A stretch of 64,000 nucleotides of DNA from Dichetophora obliterata (GCA_963920525.1 OY986439.1:29384319-29448318), one strand, 5' to 3'; shown: positions 12,396 to 24,189, counted from the first letter of the stretch. Notes: generated by a model from the sequence alone, not told the origin. Translations and numbers: made by a program.

Positions 12396-14290
12396 GATTT
12401 TAAACATACATACATATGACTTGATTTTTGACTTGAATTCCATTTTATTTTAGGTCAGGCAGTTTCATATATTTTAATTTACTCAAACGAAATTGTAATA
12501 AAATTTGTTTAATTTTGTCGAATCCAAAATCATTTTGAAACAAATCTAATTTAACCCATAGTCAATGTTAGCCACAGACGCACCAACTCCAAAAAAAAAC
12601 CTTGACCAGCAAGTTAAACTAACAGCTTCAAAACACTAAAGCTCTGGTTCAACTTGTCCAGCTTCTATGTTTATACTTGAATGAGGAATTAAATCCATGT
12701 ACTTGTTGTAACTTAATCTCTGGCACTCGTGGAGCAGAGCAGCACATCGAGTAGTAGTTCGAGTTGATGATATTGAGCTAAAGTAGCAAAGCTTATGATA
12801 GATGCTCCAGCCGACAACAAAAATTCAAATAATTTTCCATTTTCAAAAATACTGATTTTTTGGTGAAAATAAAACGTTAATGGTGATGATGTCAGACAGG
12901 CATGGAGACTGGTGTACGATTTACCTAGACTTCTGTGAGTGACGTCCTTGATAACCGTTGATAGCTGATGGAAATGAAAATTATGGTTATATGATTTTTT
13001 TTTTTTGTGTAAAAATACCAAAAAATAAAAAAGTAAACATAATTTTCCAGAAACGAATGCAACTGGCATGATGATGATGTTGATGATGACCTCCGTGTGA
13101 CTAGGAGTTTTAAAATGACTAACTATCTGCATATCTATCTTTGTCGTTGCAAGCTGTTCTTGTGTGTAGAATGGTTTTGTTGTTGCTGTTTTTGCCATTC
13201 TGACTTTTTGGTTTGAATTTCTTGCTTGTCCAGTGAAACCAAACCAGCCATCATGCGTTGTGACAAGCCAAGCTTGGTCTGTTCCACACAAGTTGTCCGT
13301 CTGGCGACTTACCAGGCGACAGTGAGCTCAACAACTATTGGTTGCTGTCCATCCGACAGCCAGACAGGCCAACAGCCATGTGTTTCAGGTGGCTTCTCCA
13401 TCTTTGGTTATGCTCCAATCTAACGCAGCAGGTATTTAAAAGCCCGTAACAGCTACTGTTCTCTGGTCACACAACACGTTTGACGTTTCATTTTATTCGG
13501 CTTTTCTGTTTGTAATGTTTTGCCTTGTTTTAATTTTCTTGTGCATTTGTTGTTGTTTTTTTTTTTAATTGAAAACTCTTTATAAAATAGTGTGCCGAAT
13601 GGTTTCAACACACAAAATATTTCATTATTATTATTATAACAACCTGGCTGAGGATTTGAATATTTGTGCAAATAAATTTATTACGAGTCACGCTTTTCAT
13701 GCTTCGCATGGTTATTTAGGATTTAAATATTCCCCGGATTCAACTCATTCACACATGCATTGATGGGTAGAAGAGATAGGCAAAGAAACATCCTGTTACA
13801 AGCTCGCACCTTGTTTTGGCTTCTGTGATATTTTATATCACCAGAAATAAATACAGTGGAGGAAGAGGTGGCAAACTTTTTAAGTTCTCAATTTCCTTAT
13901 TTGCAATGACCGGAAAACTAATATTTATTATGTTGTAGTAGCAACGTTTTTGTTGTTGTTGCTGGAGCAACCATTGAGCAAAATATCTGTTTATCCATCG
14001 CAGGTGTAAAAGTGTGATATTTGCAATTTTCAACATAAAATTTTAATTTATGTGGAAGTTACATTGGCTACATTTAATGATGCTGTGAAAAAATTTAACC
14101 AGATGGCAAAGCTGTATGAGAATGCATTTGATTTAATTTTATTAACAAAAAGTTAATTCAGCGAATTGCAGAAAAATTGCAAAAATATGATGATATGCCA
14201 CATAAAAATAAAATAATCGACTTCAATGTTTTGGAAAAACATACATTTTTCAGTAAAGACATGGAATTGAACGAGGAAGCTTTTACAAGT
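12396..14290. other. intron-like sequence without recognisable gene
   Basis: Begins with the right half of the ACTTGA-rich tract (to about 12480). The remainder, notably 12700-13450, is less AT-rich and shows no TE signature, so it may be original host sequence. Short open frames exist but none has recognisable motifs or splice context. Confidence 0.45.
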
Positions 14291-14299
14291 GGTTCCGAA

Positions 14300-15095
14300 A
14301 AACAACTGGATTTTTTCGTAATAACTCCCAAACCATACATCCTACAAGGACGATTTATGCACCAAAATTTTTGTTATTACAATAGCCACACGACTGCATT
14401 CTTATAAAAATTCATTTATACTTCATTTTTGGTGATTTTTCACTTCTTTTTTTTCGCCGTAACTCCCAAACCATACATCATAAATAGATGACTTATGCAC
14501 CAAATTGTTTGTTAAGTTTGTAACTACAAGACTACATCCTTTGAAGAATTTTGAAAATAATATAATATATTATTTTCATATGCCTTTTTTGGTGAATTTT
14601 TTCGCTTTTTCGCTATTAAGTTTGCCATAAAATCCAAACTACATATCAGACATGGACGATTAATGCATTAAAATGATAACCATAGCATCGACCTTAAGGT
14701 GGGTTATGTCTCTGCTTAAATGAGTTTTGCTCTACTTTAGGAGTTATAGAACACTTTTTGGAGTTATAGTAGGACAAAAAGTTTGGTTTTTTCGTCATAG
14801 CTCCCAAACTATACATCCTACAAAGACGATATATGCACCAAAATTTTTGTCATGACAACCCACATGACTACGTTATAGAAAAATATTTTTCCATATGTCA
14901 TTTTTGGTGATTTTTCACTTTTTTTCGCAAAACTCCCAAACCAAACATCATAAAAGGACGATTCATGCACCAAAATGTTTGCTAAGCCTCTGACTATAAG
15001 ACTATATCCCTAGGCAGAATTTCTAAAATAATATTTCATTTTATTTTCATGTGTCCTTTTTGGTGAATTTTTTTTGGTTATTTTCGCCGAAAACG
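14300..15095. repeat. tandem array of about 150-170-bp units in a larger duplication
   Basis: The phrase AACTCCCAAACCATACATC recurs near 14325, 14462, 14800 and 14936, each followed by GACGATTTATGCACCAAAAT or a variant and then TTTTGGTGATTTTTC. The first two and last two units form two similar blocks about 475 bp apart, so the array is a two-level repeat. The units are diverged. Confidence 0.75.
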
Positions 15096-15215
15096 AAATA
15101 TCTTAAGTGACTATAAAATATGCTTTATATCAGACGGTTTTGATCGTAAAAAATTTAAATTTTGCTAAGATTATTACTATCGGCAACTGAACTAAAAATG
15201 GGAGTGTCGCACTTT

Positions 15216-15440
15216 ATCTACTCCTACTTTTTCGAAATCTTTCTAATTACTGAGTTGCACAAGTTTTGATAGTGAACTATATATATATATAACTGTTGCC
15301 ACGGCCACTTTTACCACCCACAAATCAATGCAACTTCTTTATTTTAAACAGTTTTGATCGAATAAAACCAAAATTTGGTAGTTTAGTTCATATGTGTACT
15401 AATGGTCGTAATAAACGGGTTTGCCATCTAACTTTTTTTT
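15216..15440. repeat. dispersed repeat with TCTACTCC/ACTTTTTCGAAAT head, inverted orientation
   Basis: Shares TCTACTCCYACTTTTTCGAAAT and GTTTTGATAGTGAA with 18640-18700. It also shares CCACCCACAAATCAATG and TTTTGATCGAATAAAACC in reverse complement with the repeats at 51780-52260 and 54830-55060. A family of short-unit interspersed repeats is evident; the class is unknown. Confidence 0.55.
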
Positions 15441-15483
15441 CAACTAGTGCTTATTTCGTGAATGGTAACACTTAGCTTATGTC

Positions 15484-16228
15484 GCTAAGTGGGCCTGCGA
15501 TCGACTTACAGAAGATGCCGATTTTGCCAAAAAAATCATCTTTTGATCTTGTCGGGTATGTAAACAAGCAAAATTGTCGCATTTGGGGCACAGAAAACCC
15601 GCACGCATACATTGAAAAGCCGCTGCATCCAAAACGAGTCACTGTTTGGTGCGGATTTTGGTCCAGAGGCATAATTGGGCCATTTTTCTTCGAAAATGAG
15701 AAAGGAGTGGCCGTTACAGTCAATGGCGATCGTTATCGGGCCATTTTGAACGAATTTTTGTTCACAAAAATTGAAAAGGAGGATATTGGCAACATTTGGT
15801 TTCAACAGGACGGCGCTACGTGCCACACAGCCGAAGATACACTCGATGTTTTGCGCCCTGTTTTTGAAGATCGCATTATCAGCCGCAGAGCTGATGTCGT
15901 TTGGCCACCTCGAAGCTGCGATTTGACACCGTTGGACTATTATTTGTGGGGTAAGTGTTACGCCGACAAGCCAGAGACAATTGACGTTTTAAAGGACAAT
16001 ATTCGTGAAGCCATTGGTGAAATTCAGCTGCACACAATCGATAATGTGCTTAAAAACTGGACCGATCGTGTAGGCTACTGCATGGCCAGCCGAGGCAGGT
16101 ATTTGAATGAAATTATTTTTCATTATTAACCGGAAGGATTGTACTTTGAAATAAAAAAAGAAATTTGAGAAAGTATTCAGTAGTTTTTTTTTATAGAATT
16201 TTCAAAAAAAAAAAGTTATTTGGCGGAC
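15484..16228 (+). pseudogene. mariner-like transposase, rosa (DD41D) type, 5'-truncated
   Basis: The frame to 16129 gives FQQDGATCHTA and then WPPRSCDLTPLDYYLWG. I count 41 residues between the Asp of QQD and the Asp of PLD, the DD41D spacing of rosa-type mariners. Upstream, CDRLTEDADFAKKIIF is read in another frame and jumps directly to FDLVGYVNKQNCRIWG. The expected SDEAH segment with the first catalytic Asp is absent, probably deleted between two TTTT runs. The N-terminal DNA-binding part is missing. The 3' terminus GTTATTTGGCGGACCC ends at the start of the next element's tail. Confidence 0.85.
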
Positions 16229-18620
16229 CCTTTATTTATTTATTTTTTATTTTATTTATTTATTTAAAAATATTGTTGGCATTTAAGACTTGAGTCTTTT
16301 GCACGCCGCATTTTTAGAATCAATAACAACAATATAATACTTATATACTAAACTATTTAAAATTTTATAACTAAGATTATTATCATTAATGACAGAAATT
16401 CTCAACTCATAAAATGATACCAATAATTTTTTTTATTAGAGAAAATGTTAACATTCAAGAATTAATTATCATGTGCATGTCACAGTAAAAAAGATATTTA
16501 AAACTATTGAAAATATTTTTAAAAGATGTGACATTATTATAAATTGACTAATCAAATGATCGACCTGCGGTGAAAATGCTAGAGGTAGAATAAGAGGTTG
16601 TGTTAGAGCTTAGACTAAAAATTAAGTTATGTGAAGTTAAGAAAAATATTTGAGTATCAATTGCTTAAAGGCTAATCTATTGGAGACTAATTTTATATGG
16701 TTGGGCAGTGAGTTCCACAGCCTTATTGCGCTAACGAAAAACAGTCTACTTGAGGCGGTATAATTAAAGCGCGGTATTAAGAGATTCAGATTTCTACTTG
16801 ATCTGCAGAACTGAAGTCTTGCAAAAAGATATCGTGGACATTGCGAGTATATTATTTTATGCAAGAAAATGCAGTTCCTTGCTTCGAAAAGATTGTTCAG
16901 ACTACGGCCAAGTAATCGAATGGAAAATGAGGAGACATGGTCATGCATCTGCAGACCATAGACAAAGCGAGTAGCATTATTCAAGGCAACTAACAGTTTA
17001 TGTGAGGATTTTGAGTCCAGTTTGCTATACACGACTTCTGAGTATGTAATTATTGGCATTAAGATCTGCAGGACAAGCCTACGTTTTGTTTCGGTGGGAA
17101 CAAACGGTGCAGTCATTCTTAAGTTTCTTAATACATAATAGACCTTACTTACACACATATTAATATGATCCTCGCAGGAAAGAGATGAATTCAGGATAAA
17201 ACCTAGGTTTTTTACCTTTCTTACAACTTTTAACTCAGTGTTATTTAGAATAATCGGAGGAAACTCAAGATTGAAGAAAGGTGTTTTGGTAATTGGCAAG
17301 ACACATGATTTCGAGGGGTTAAGTGCAAGCATATTCTCCCTAGCCCATTCCACTACTAATTTTAAATCATCATTTACTCTTGCGCACAAATCCTCAACAA
17401 GACCTGTGGGTCTTGACATATATAACTGTGAGTCATGGTTATTGTCATGGTTATTGTCATGGTGAGTCATGGCATGGATACATTCTCACATTTCACAAAA
17501 ATGTCATTGATGAACATGGCAAACAAGAGTGGTCCCAAGACTGACCCTTGAGGGACACCACAAGAGATTTGCTTATACGCAGATAAGTTGTTGCCTAGGC
17601 TGACTCTTTGGGACCTTCCATTTAAGTAACTACTTAAAAGGCGAACTGATGGCTCAGAAAATCCGAACTGCAATTCAAGTTTTTTGCATAAGATACTATG
17701 GTTTACAGTGTCGAAAGCCTTAGAGAAATCGAGAAGGCAAAGCAAGGTTAGATCACCATTATCGAAGGGAGCTCTAATGTCATCCAAGATATTAACTATA
17801 GCTGTTGAACAACTATGACCTTTACGGAAGCCTGACTGAAAATCAGACATAAGGCCCAGAGATAGGACATGTTCACTTATTTGCTCCGCCATAAGAGCCT
17901 CACATGCTTTCGAAATCGATGACAACAAGCTGATTGGTCTGAAGTCACCAGGCTCGCGTGCATTTGCAATTTTCGCAATCGGAACAATTGTAGCCACTTT
18001 CCAGCTGGCAGGAAAGCACGAGGTAGTGATGCAATGGTTGATGATATGAGCAAGTGGACTGACTACATGGGGCAAAATAAGCTTGATGAACTTGATCGAC
18101 ACACCATCTTCACCAATGGAATTCGAACTGATTTTTTTAATGCAGCGGGCAACATCTAGCTCATTTATAGCTCTAAAACTGAAATCATGCGGTAACTCAA
18201 CAGGCACTATGCTATTAATGAATTCGGCATTATCATCTCGCAACGAGCTCGCAGTGAAATAATCATTCAATAGATTTGGATCAGTACGGCAGACTTCAGA
18301 GCCTTTATTGCAGATACCAATACTTTTTAGATTTTTCCATAACTGTTTAGAAGATAGATTTGGGCTTAGTTTAGATAAATAATATTGTTTTTTGGATACT
18401 CTAACTGCCAAGGTAGCTTCATTCCTTGCTTGCCTAAATCTTTCCCAATTGGCCTCAATTGGATATCGTTTCCACTTGTTGTAGGCTTTGTAACGTTTTT
18501 TTATGATCAACTTAACACGCGTGGTTAGCCAGGGGCAGGTTGTGTTGGTGACCTGTCGTGTACACAGGGGAACATTGGATTCAAAAAGATTTAAGATATT
18601 ATCAACAAAAGATATTAGAT
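16229..18620 (-). mobile_element. CR1/Jockey-like non-LTR retroposon, 5'-truncated
   Basis: The minus-strand element has a TAAA-type simple 3' tail (seen on plus as repeated TTTATTTATT at 16229-16262), a 3' region, and one long RT gene. The tail directly abuts the mariner terminus, so this element probably inserted at or next to the mariner end. The upstream end stops near 18620, where an unrelated repeat begins. Confidence 0.75.
16637..18620 (-). pseudogene. reverse transcriptase of CR1/Jockey-like element, catalytic YxDD replaced
   Basis: The N-terminal part runs from about 18620 (VDNILNLFESNVPLCTRQ) into GDFRPISLLSSISKACEAL, QSGFRKGHSCSTAI, LLDFSKAFDTVNHSIL (motif A Asp present) and SCGVPQGSVLGPLLF. 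Near 17440-17485, where a YADD should precede SQLYMSRP, the sequence instead holds repeats of CATGACAATAAC, giving HDNNHDNNHD and a stop/frame change. Beyond it the frame is open to 16637 with the normal thumb and tail (SAIRLWNSLPNHI). Apart from this spot the gene is almost open, but the enzyme cannot be active. Confidence 0.85.
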
Positions 18621-18640
18621 ATAAGATATAAGATATTATC

Positions 18641-18775
18641 TACTCCCACTTTTTCGAAATCAATCTAACTCCAGAGATGTTCACGTTTTGATAGTGAAAA
18701 TTGGTTTTTAGGTGCAATGGGACTAGGTGGCGGTCTTTTATATATATAAATGCTATCACGCCTCCTTTTTCCGCT
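18641..18775. repeat. dispersed repeat, second copy of the 15216 family
   Basis: Shares TCTACTCCCACTTTTTCGAAAT and GTTTTGATAGTGAA with 15218-15275 and ends in a TATATATA stretch. It sits between the retroposon 5' end and a Helentron-like repeat. Confidence 0.5.
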
Positions 18776-19231
18776 TGTCTATTTTTATAATAAAAATGAA
18801 TATATGTTTTCCTCCGAAACCGCTGAACCAATTTTTATAAAATTTTTAGAGAACGGTAGCAAAGCCTTGAGAATTTTCCTGTGAAGACTGGTGCTGATTG
18901 TAAATAGGGGCGTGGCACCTCAAATATACCACTGCATTTTCGATATCGAATAGCTTGGGAAAAATAGGTCGCACAGCATCGGAATACGGTTTCGTGAAAC
19001 TTTGAGAAGTTATTAAACACACACCAAGGATGGTTTTTGCATTGGAAAAGGGGGCGTGTCACCTCTCGAAAACCCAAATTTGCTATATCGAATAGCTTTA
19101 CAATTATAGATCGCACAGCCTCGAAATTCGGCATTCGACCACAATTTATACGTGCCGTTTTACTCCACCGATAAAATTTTATGGGTCTCGGGCAAAGGGG
19201 CGTGGTAGTAATGCGCTGGGTTTCAGCTGGT
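18776..19231. repeat. Helentron-like non-autonomous element with internal ~115-bp units
   Basis: Begins with ATAAAAATGAATATATG and contains repeated units built from GGGGCGTGGCACCTC, GATATCGAATAGCTT and CGCACAGC(A/C)TCG. It ends GCGCTGGGTTTCAGCTGGT. The same architecture and end occur at 44882-45719. Internal minisatellite units and a CTRGT end are typical of Helitron/Helentron-derived repeats; the class is inferred. Confidence 0.6.
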
Positions 19232-19232
19232 A

Positions 19233-20062
19233 AAAAAAAATTAAAAATTGGGAAGTTATCGAAACAAAAATTAACAACAAAGCAGAAGAGCAGTGACATT
19301 ACTAGGGAAATTTTTTTTGTTGTTTAGTAGCGACACCTAGCGTGAAAAAAACATCGAAAACATAAATTTTGCATAAGATTTTTACATTGAGCTAAAATCC
19401 TAGCTGGATTTGATGAACATATATATTAAAGATATTAAGATATATTAAAGAAATATCAGCTTGAAGTGAAAAAGTGTGTAAACTTTACACAAACAACCGA
19501 TTTAGGTTAAGATGTGTATAGAACCTAAGAAGCCAATTTAATGGCGTTCTTGCAATAATCCCTAAACTAATACTAAACCCCTTTAAGATTTCGGCAAGCT
19601 ATAAAGAGATTAATTATAGAAACTATTACTTTTGTTAGCGCTCGTTATGACTTCTTTAAGAGCCAGAGGTATACTTTTAATTGTTTCATTAAAGTCATTG
19701 AAATCAATGTATGCTAATGCAGACTGTGTCTTTTACAATTCAATGCCTTGTAATGACTTGTAGGTTACAAATCATAAATCTTTAACGAACAAAATACTAA
19801 TGTAGGATTTGAATAGAGGCACGAACAACCCTTACGTATTCGCTCAATTTTGGGTTACTAATCAAAACTTCAGTTTTAATTTTTCAATATTAAATTTTAC
19901 GTTTTTTAATACTTTTTAATACTGTTAGAAAATAGCTGAATTTAGTTTGGGGAAAATATCTTCTTAATATAAAAAAACGTTGGTGCGTGTGTATGTCCGA
20001 CCATCACGGCCAAGGCACTGAAGCCTTTCACCTCATTATCTCACCATAAGTTCGTGTGGAGC
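19233..20062. other. intergenic/intronic sequence, possible repeat head
   Basis: No coding sequence found. The end of the stretch (ACGTTGGTGCGTGTGTATG at about 19978) resembles the 5' head of Helitron-type repeats and is cut by the hAT element at 20071. Confidence 0.35.
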
Positions 20063-20741
20063 TCCAAAACCAGTGTGACCAGAAGATTTTTAAAAAAATA
20101 TGCTTTTTGTTAAAAAAAAATATGCTAAATTCAATTTTTATATTCCACAAAAATATTCCACTTTCAATTTCAAAGATATATATCTAAATAATTCTAAATA
20201 AATATGCATATAAAAAAACACAAATTTAAATTTATAAAACATAAGTTAATATTAAATAATTTATATTAATAAAATGTAAACAAAATATATATCAGTTCAT
20301 TTGTACTTTACAAAAGTCTTTTCAAAAATTATGTTCTCTTAAAAATAGTCAAATACTTTTCTCACAGAGAAAACCTAATTTTTAAATCAAAACATATAAA
20401 TGTATTACATATTGTCACCTAAAATACAAAAACCCTAACAATATTTTTAATTTTTTGTAGAAACCAAAAACATTTTAAAATGGGACATATTTTAGATTTT
20501 AAAGCAGTTTTTTAGACAAATACCTAAAAATATCTACTTAATAAATGAAATTATGAAGAAATTATGACCTTAAAATCTACTTTATGTGCTATTTTAAAAC
20601 GTTTTTGCCTTCTCCTATAAAAATTATAAACATTGTTATGGTTTTCTTAATTTTAAGTAACGATATACAATAAACAAAACTAAATTCTTAAATTGTTGCT
20701 TGTATTATTATCATAGAAATTCGCATTTCTAAATTTTTTTA

Positions 20742-20978
20742 TTAAGCTATCTGGTATTTGAAAGGTATTAAAATAAGAAAGGTATAATATAAATAAGAAA
20801 GATTCATATGACTAAAAATTTTCTCTACCTCAGCATTGCTAAATGGTAAGCTAAGCGAGAAAAGCACAAATTTTGATAAATCTTTAGATTCCGAACTTTG
20901 ATCAATAACTTTTTTTTCTGCTTTATTGTTTTGAATCCACATTTTAAAATAGTTAAAAGAAATAGCTATTTTTAGCAA
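20742..20978 (-). pseudogene. hAT transposase C-terminal dimerisation segment
   Basis: The minus strand reads SLPFSNAEVEKIFSHMN, the hallmark of the hAT C-terminal dimerisation domain. It is preceded by an acidic/Ser stretch and interrupted upstream by the nested MITE at 20984. No DDE catalytic region or BED finger is recognisable elsewhere in the element, so only this scrap of the transposase survives. Confidence 0.75.
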
Positions 20979-20983
20979 TAATA

Positions 20984-21447
20984 ATGGTATTCACGATGTG
21001 GTGCATTTGTGATAAATTTTTGCAAAATTTACAATACTTACAACTTATTGTGAACGAACCTTCAGTAAAGTACATATTGTATTTTTAAAATCAGCTGATT
21101 TTTGTATGTACTTCTGTTTGGAAATATTAATTTTAATCATCATTTGACTAAAGGAAATCGTACAAAAATTGAAATGAAGAATAAATTATATTAATTTTTA
21201 TTAAATAAACTCACAGCGTAGCCTTTAGCTTGCTCCATGCTGAGTAGAAATGCTTGTACAATCAGCTGATCTAATACACAACGAAATTTACACAGAATAC
21301 AATAGTGTTCCATCGTTGCATATTTTCCACAGGGTTGTATTTTAAAAATTGCATTTTGTTTTTGTTATATTACAAAATTTACTACAAATATCAAATTTAT
21401 CAAAAATACACAATACAAGGGAAAATACAACACATCGTGAATACCCC
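20984..21447. mobile_element. TA-flanked MITE with GGTATTCACGATGTG ends
   Basis: Left end GGTATTCACGATGTGGTGCA and right end, inverted, GGTATTCACGATGTGTTGTA. TA dinucleotides border both ends. Further inside, TTTTGCAAAATTTAC-like segments pair imperfectly. It lies inside the hAT element. It is one of several elements here sharing a GTATTCA terminus. Confidence 0.7.
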
Positions 21448-21824
21448 TAATGTTTTCTTAAGTAAATTACTTACTGCTGTAACATAATCCATAAAAAAAA
21501 TCCAACCAAACAAACATATAAGCAAATTTACTTCACTTTTTAAGCTGCGTGACCACAGAAGTTAACCACAAAATTAATTCCTTATATTGCGTTTTACAAT
21601 GTGGTTTAGAGATGAAAAAATATAAAGTGTCGATAGCCAAAAAATAGCCATTTAGTAACTAAATAGACATTTTTTATTGCAATTTTTGTGAATTTTGAAA
21701 AATATAATCATACGAAAAATATTCCACTTTTTATGCTGCATATTTTTATAAAAAATATGCTTCCCGAAGCTAAAATATGCCAAAGTGGAATATAATATTC
21801 CACTCTGGGCACACTGTCCAAAAC

Positions 21825-22195
21825 AGTGTCGGGCAGCTTTGCACACTTGAGATTGTGTTTGTGAAGTAAAATATGTATTCATCTCACCTACAGAACGATC
21901 AAAGCTTCAGTGTTCAAGCGAATGTCAAGCAGGTAAGATCTGCGCTTGAGTGTTCCTTGAATATATTATATGATATCTGTGTCGATAAGCAATAATAGCT
22001 TAAGCCGAATTAAGACAGAGCTGAGTTATTGATATAGTTGTGTTCCACGTATATATCATTATAAACACACAAAATCTAGAATTTCTAGCATGACCTTAGC
22101 CAAAGATATGACTCAAAAACAAAAGAACCTTTCATATAACTTATATGGCGAGTGAAAACTTTGAAGCAAGATTTCTGGAAACTTTGAAATATGAC
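21825..22195. other. unassigned sequence
   Basis: No gene or clear repeat found between the hAT element and the TTAA-flanked MITE. Confidence 0.4.
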
Positions 22196-22199
22196 TTAA

Positions 22200-23043
22200 G
22201 GCTTGATTACCCAAGCGTAACGTGAGGTGGCGCAGCGGGATGTAGCGTAGTGCGACGTTGCCTCGAGGATAAGCGATTACTGAAATCGTAATCCAACGTA
22301 GTGCAGGCGCCGTAGTGCAGGGCACTCATTTTATTATAGTTGGCTTATTTACTTCTCCTCGTCAACAAAAGATTGCATCCTTTCTTATATAGTATTAAAA
22401 TTTACAAAAATGTAAAGTTAAACATATTTTTTCACTTGTCGAACTGTCAAAAATCGTAACGTTGCGTAGAAATCTATTTTCTACAGACTTCTACGCTGCT
22501 TCACGCCACGTTACGATTTCGGTAACGACTTGTACACATTTATCATTAAGGCTTGATTACCCAAGCGTAACGTGAGGTGGCGCAGCGGGATGTAGCGTAG
22601 TGCGACGTTGCCTCGAGGATAAGCGATTACCGAAATCGTAATCCAACGTAGTGCAGGCGCCGTAGTGCAGGGCACTCATTTTATTCTAGTAGGCTTATTT
22701 ACTTCTCCTCGTTAATAAAAGATTGCATCCTTTCTTATATAGTATTAAAATTTACAGTAATGTGAAGTTTAACAAAATTTTTCGCTTGTAACACAGCTGT
22801 CGAACTGTCAAAAATCGTAACGTTGCGTAGAAATCTATTTTCTACAGACTTCTACGCTGCGTCACGCCACGTTACGATTTCGGTAACGACTTGTATACAT
22901 TTCTCATTAAACAGATTTTAGCTTGACAATTGGCAACGTCGCGCTACGTTACCTTACGCTTGGGTAATCAAGCCTTAAAGCAGATTTTAGCTTGACAATT
23001 GGCAACGTCGCGCTACGTTACCTTACGCTTGGGTAATCCAGCC
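22200..23043. mobile_element. TTAA-flanked MITE (outer copy), interrupted by a copy of itself
   Basis: TTAA at 22196-22199 precedes GGCTTGATTACCCAAGCGTA. The right end, inverted, is GGCTGGATTACCCAAGCGTA with TTAA about two bases beyond it (TTTAA, 23044-23048). The outer copy consists of 22200-22545, the TTAA at 22546-22549, and 22979-23043. The central segment also holds an internal inverted pair (CGTAACGTTGCGTAGAA with TTCTACGCTGCGTCACG). Confidence 0.9.
22550..22974. mobile_element. TTAA-flanked MITE (inner copy)
   Basis: 425 bp, with GGCTTGATTACCC ends in inverted orientation and TTAA at 22546-22549 and 22975-22978. Its own internal site TCATTAAACAGATTTTAG (about 22905-22920) corresponds exactly to the place where it entered the outer copy. 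TTAA targeting is a piggyBac or Kolobok trait; no transposase is present. Confidence 0.9.
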
Positions 23044-23048
23044 TTTAA

Positions 23049-23600
23049 GCTGTTATTGCGCATCGACACAGATATAACGTAAGATTACACTGTATAAAAA
23101 TGTATGCATGAAAAATTTTTTGAAGTATGAAAAAAATTTTTATTTTTAGAAAATAACGGCATGGCGCTGCAACAAAGAGGTAAAATTAAAAAATTATGCA
23201 TAACAAGGCATTACGATAATTTACATGGCCAATATAAGGTAATTGTGGGGCATGCTATGGAGAAATTAATTAATTATTTAAAAGCGGCATATATCAATAT
23301 AGTAATCAGCTCCAAATACGTATAATAAAAGCATCTTACGCCGTCAGTTTAGCCTTGGCAAAACATAACTAACAACATAAGCACAATAAAAAACATATTT
23401 GTTTTTACTATTAGTAGGCCTTTTTACATTTCCGTATGCTTATCTGTATTTCACATTATCCATCTGTCGGTCTGTTTCCATTTGACATTCCGTCCACTAC
23501 TTATTAATTTAATTTCGCAATACAAATCCGAGCAAAAAATATATTCCATAATGCCTAGTAAGATTTCTGCAAAAAGCGCTTTAGCACTACTTTGTTTTCA
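23049..23600. other. unassigned AT-rich sequence
   Basis: No coding sequence, TIR pair or tandem structure recognised. Confidence 0.4.
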
Positions 23601-23659
23601 GTGTGAGCTTTAAAGCGTTCATTAATACATACTCAAGATGACAAAGTATAGGTGTGCAA

Positions 23660-24019
23660 AGCGGCCCGACACTGCTCCAGAATGTTTTTGTTTGTGTTAA
23701 ATCCCTCTAGATGGCGCTAGGGTCGTTTTTTCGAAAATTCTTGTATATGGACCGATTTGGCTCAAATTCACACCAAATAATATAAACAAAAAAAAAATTT
23801 TTGTAAAAGGAAGTCTTTATAAAATCGTTGATGTGTCTGTTTTTGATCGCATAACTTCCGGACGACTTGACCGATTGAAGTCATGTTTCCACAATATATT
23901 TTGTCTAGACAATGGCTCATGCCTATCCGATAAGTGGCACTGTTATCAAGTTATATAAAACCTTACCCATATTAGTGATGATAGGAAGACATAGAGCATC
24001 GCTTGCCAGGCCATCTAGT
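23660..24019. repeat. possible Helentron-like repeat
   Basis: Contains GATCGCATAACTTCCGGACG followed by a 'cttgaccgattgaagtcatg' type segment and ends GGCCATCTAGT, resembling the CTAGT end of the other Helentron-like repeats here. No second copy in the window confirms its borders. Confidence 0.35.
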
Positions 24020-24189
24020 TTTTTATAATTTTGTTAATGTTGATTTATGTTTGCCAATTCCGAGAGCAGTCGCGTTACCAAAAGTGTATTTGTTTTTAAC
24101 TTGATTTAGTGAAAAATCGGATAGTTAAGTGTTAAGTGAAGGGAGTTAGTCACCTAGTTATTGCGGCCTCAATGGCCTATTGTTAGTTA

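Larger units (their letters stand above)
20071..21816. mobile_element. hAT element with perfect 8-bp target duplication
   Basis: Flanked by TCCAAAAC on both sides (20063-20070 and 21817-21824). Ends are CAGTGTGACCAGA and, inverted, CAGTGTGCCCAGAG, with further subterminal inverted similarity (TTTTTATAAAAAATATGC, ATTCCACTT). It is 1746 bp long and contains a transposase remnant and a nested TA-flanked MITE. The 8-bp duplication and CAGNG-type terminus identify the hAT superfamily. Confidence 0.9.

Noticed and set aside
12713..13423. Overlapping open frames on both strands in a less AT-rich stretch
   Set aside because: No recognisable domain, no splice or start context, and both strands open equally; likely chance in unique intron.
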